Origin: Euzebya pacifica
GTDB taxonomy: Bacteria > Actinomycetota > Nitriliruptoria > Euzebyales > Euzebyaceae
Length of the DNA stretch: 64,000 bases
Reading direction: 5' to 3'
Assembly: GCF_003344865.1 (NCBI RefSeq)
Contig: NZ_CP031165.1
Location: 2,175,910-2,239,909, forward strand
The notes beneath the pieces are model-generated. The model saw only the letters and a program-made list of their open reading frames with translations, was not told where the DNA came from and made no database searches. The translations under genes were made by a program, and so were the position numbers. Positions 62,321 through 64,000 of this stretch are shown here, piece after piece. The first letter of the stretch is position 1, and the number at the start of each line of letters is the position of its first letter.

Positions 62321-63091
62321 CTACTGGCCCTCGGTGGTGCCGTCGCCGACGGGGCAGCCGGGGGTGCCGACCCAGGTGAGCGTCGGCGACGCGTCGGACT
62401 CGGCGTTGGCGGACACGATGCGCACGCCACCCTGCGACTCCACGTCGATCGTGGGCTCGACCGTCAGGACGAACGGGGTACCCGGCGGCTGCTCCAGCAG
62501 GAAGTAGGACTGGTACCCGCCCAGGACGTCCAGCTCGAGCCGTCCCTCGGCCTCGACCAGCGCCGTCGCCATGGGGGAGGGGGACGCCTTCAGGTCACCG
62601 TCGACCTGCTGGTTGTCGACCACGTTGGCGGCGTCGATCAGCGAGGAGGGGTAGATGCCCAGCTCGGTGGTCGACAGCACGTCCTCGACGCTCAGCCCGA
62701 GGGTCAACGACGACATGCAGCCGGGGTCGCCGGGGGGCAGGTCGAAGGCGACCACGATGCTGTCGGCCGGGTCATCGGACAGGATCAGCGAGGTGCCGTC
62801 GATGTCGGCGACCGTGTCGTTGACGTAGAAGTCCGCGATCGGCGCAGCCTGCCCGTCGGTGACGGGGCCGGTGGGCGGTGCCAGGGTCGGAACGGCGGTC
62901 GGGACAGTGGACACCGGCAGCTCGGTCTCGGTGGACTCGCTCTCCGGCGCCAGGATCGATCCCGACGCGTCGAACTCCACCAGGGTGTCGAGGGTGTCGA
63001 GGAACCGCGGGTAGGCGTAGTTCGCCACCGCGAGCAGGGCAACGATGGCGATGGGCCACCGGATGATGGTCCAGATCTTCGCAACGGTCAT
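62321..63091 (-). CDS. Membrane-anchored protein of unknown function
   Basis: ATG at 63091 gives 256 residues. A single N-terminal hydrophobic helix (WPIAIVALLAVANYAY, about 12-27) may be an anchor or uncleaved signal. A Thr/Pro/Ser linker (about 48-85) leads to a beta-rich external domain (about 88-245), with two Cys (GDPGCMS and GTPGCPV) that could form a disulphide. I do not recognise the family. It is convergent with der and followed upstream by a possible zinc-ribbon gene. Confidence 0.8.
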   Translation of the reverse strand: MTVAKIWTIIRWPIAIVALLAVANYAYPRFLDTLDTLVEFDASGSILAPESESTETELPVSTVPTAVPTLAPPTGPVTDGQAAPIADFYVNDTVADIDGTSLILSDDPADSIVVAFDLPPGDPGCMSSLTLGLSVEDVLSTTELGIYPSSLIDAANVVDNQQVDGDLKASPSPMATALVEAEGRLELDVLGGYQSYFLLEQPPGTPFVLTVEPTIDVESQGGVRIVSANAESDASPTLTWVGTPGCPVGDGTTEGQ

Positions 63092-63175
63092 GGCGTCAGA
63101 CTGTACCGACCCAGCCGCTCGGATCGGTGCAGCCGACGTGCCCGACCCGGCAGGGGTCTGCTGACGAGCGGTCGA

Positions 63176-63340
63176 TCACCGCGGCGGATGGACCCGGACG
63201 GGCTGTCGACACCAGGGACAGTCCAGCGCGCCCACGACCGGATCGACCCGCAGGTCGACCCGTGCCCGCAGGACCCCACGACACCGTGGACAGGGCGCGA
63301 ACAGGGGAACATCGCCGAGGGGCGGACGGGTGTGGGCCAT
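63176..63340 (-). CDS. Small zinc-ribbon protein (possible)
   Basis: ATG at 63340 encodes 54 residues with two Cys pairs, APCPRC near the start and CPWC near the end, spaced like a zinc ribbon, and Arg/Val-rich strands between. A longer start at 63370 exists. The Cys arrangement argues for a real gene, but the length is short and no family is recognised. Confidence 0.5.
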   Translation of the reverse strand: MAHTRPPLGDVPLFAPCPRCRGVLRARVDLRVDPVVGALDCPWCRQPVRVHPPR

Positions 63341-63409
63341 GCCGTGCACGGTACGCCTGCCCGGTGACATCCGGACAGGCGCAGCCTGGGGGTCACGACG
63401 TCCACGGGG

Positions 63410-64000
63410 TCACGGCGTCAGCAAGCGGTCGACGACGTCGAGCACCACGTCGCTGACCGCGGCGCGGCCACCTGCGACGTTGACCCGGACGATCTCGTCG
63501 GCATGGTCGGTCAGGAAGGTGCCCGCCTCCGGTGAGCCGGCCATGTCGACCCCATCGACCAGCAGCAGCGGGCCGCGGTCCAGCGCCGCAGCTGCGCCGG
63601 CGACCAGCCCGTCGGCGAAGTCCCGGCCGGTGGCCAGCCACACGGTGTCCGCCTGGAGGCCACGTGCCAGCGCCGCGTCGGCGATCACCCGTGACGTGGC
63701 GTACCTGGTCGGCCCGGCCAGGCGGGTCACCGTCCCGCCGAGGTCCTTGACGGCGTCCACGACCTCCTCGCCGACGGCCGCGGTGCCACCGACCACCAGG
63801 ACGTCGGCCCCGGGAGTCAGGACGTCGGCTGCGTCACCGAGGTCGTCGGGCTGGACCAGCAGGATCGGGAGCCCCTCCGCCGCGGCCAGCGCCGAGACGC
63901 TGAGGGCGTCGGCGAAGCTGTCCCTGGCGGTCAGGACCGCACCCTCGGCGGTACCCAGCTCGCGGGCGATGGCGATCGAGGTGCCCTCGCGGGTGGGACC
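63410..64000 (-). CDS. Cell wall-binding repeat 2 (CWB2) protein, C-terminal part
   Basis: The frame runs to the window edge, so the 5' part lies beyond 64000. The visible 196 residues hold the end of one and one complete CWB2 repeat: TREGTSIAIARELG with AVLTARDSFADALSVSALAAAEG, then RLAGPTRYATSRVIADAAL and WLATGRDFADGLVAGAAAAL. Such repeats bind wall polymers non-covalently. What the N-terminal domain does cannot be seen. It is a second CWB2 protein, besides the carboxypeptidase at 51096-54650. Confidence 0.88.
   Translation of the reverse strand, partial: GPTREGTSIAIARELGTAEGAVLTARDSFADALSVSALAAAEGLPILLVQPDDLGDAADVLTPGADVLVVGGTAAVGEEVVDAVKDLGGTVTRLAGPTRYATSRVIADAALARGLQADTVWLATGRDFADGLVAGAAAALDRGPLLLVDGVDMAGSPEAGTFLTDHADEIVRVNVAGGRAAVSDVVLDVVDRLLTP

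Overview
The window is GC-rich chromosomal DNA (the protein genes look about 70% G+C, with many GTG and TTG starts) from an actinobacterium. Cell-wall-binding repeat (CWB2) proteins, the argJBD-FR-H order, a tlyA-recN-pyrG block, an scpAB-rluB-cmk-der block and an rRNA leader with actinobacterial boxA motifs all fit. The nearest guess is a deep-branching class such as Nitriliruptoria (Euzebya-like). This is inference from gene content and was not tested against any database.

Layout. 1-6067: an arginine operon (argJ end, argB, argD, a stand-alone response regulator, argF, argR, a lipoprotein, argH). 6075-10971: small genes and DNA repair (winged-helix protein, SRPBCC protein, polX, mpg). 11203-18817: a secreted or anchored protein, then a complete branched-chain-type ABC transporter (livJHMGF) and a small membrane protein. 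19047-24491 and 30715-36160: two nearly identical 16S-23S-5S rRNA operons in the same orientation, 11,669 bp apart. Between them lie an RGG-rich TPR gene, two arrays of a 73-bp-period repeat, and an IS21-family element whose istA is split by a nested ISL3-family element. Target duplications and terminal inverted repeats of both elements can be read directly.

36181-39763 (minus): metallo-hydrolase, AI-2E-type permease, DUF1015 protein. 39842-47700: TPR protein, a histone-H1-like Lys/Ala-rich protein, a 52-residue ORF, tlyA, a TetR regulator, recN, a membrane-anchored protein, pyrG. 47726-51070: PGPGW membrane protein, Nudix hydrolase, xerD, deoA. 51096-54650 (minus): a large M14-like zinc carboxypeptidase with CWB2 anchors. 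54718-62229: scpA, scpB, rluB, aroH, tyrA, aroA, cmk, der, with mostly overlapping or close-packed ORFs and a strong terminator. 62321-64000 (minus): a membrane-anchored protein, a small zinc-ribbon ORF and the end of another CWB2 protein.

Most genes are conserved housekeeping. I see no clear defence island, CRISPR array, prophage or biosynthetic cluster. The points most worth a second look are: the match between the identical part of the two rRNA operons and their predicted transcription units, with unrelated promoters; the related 73-bp-period palindromic repeats on both sides of the IS; the response regulator and lipoprotein inside the arginine operon; and low-complexity secreted or nucleic-acid-binding proteins (LivJ linker, RGG-TPR, Lys/Ala tail).
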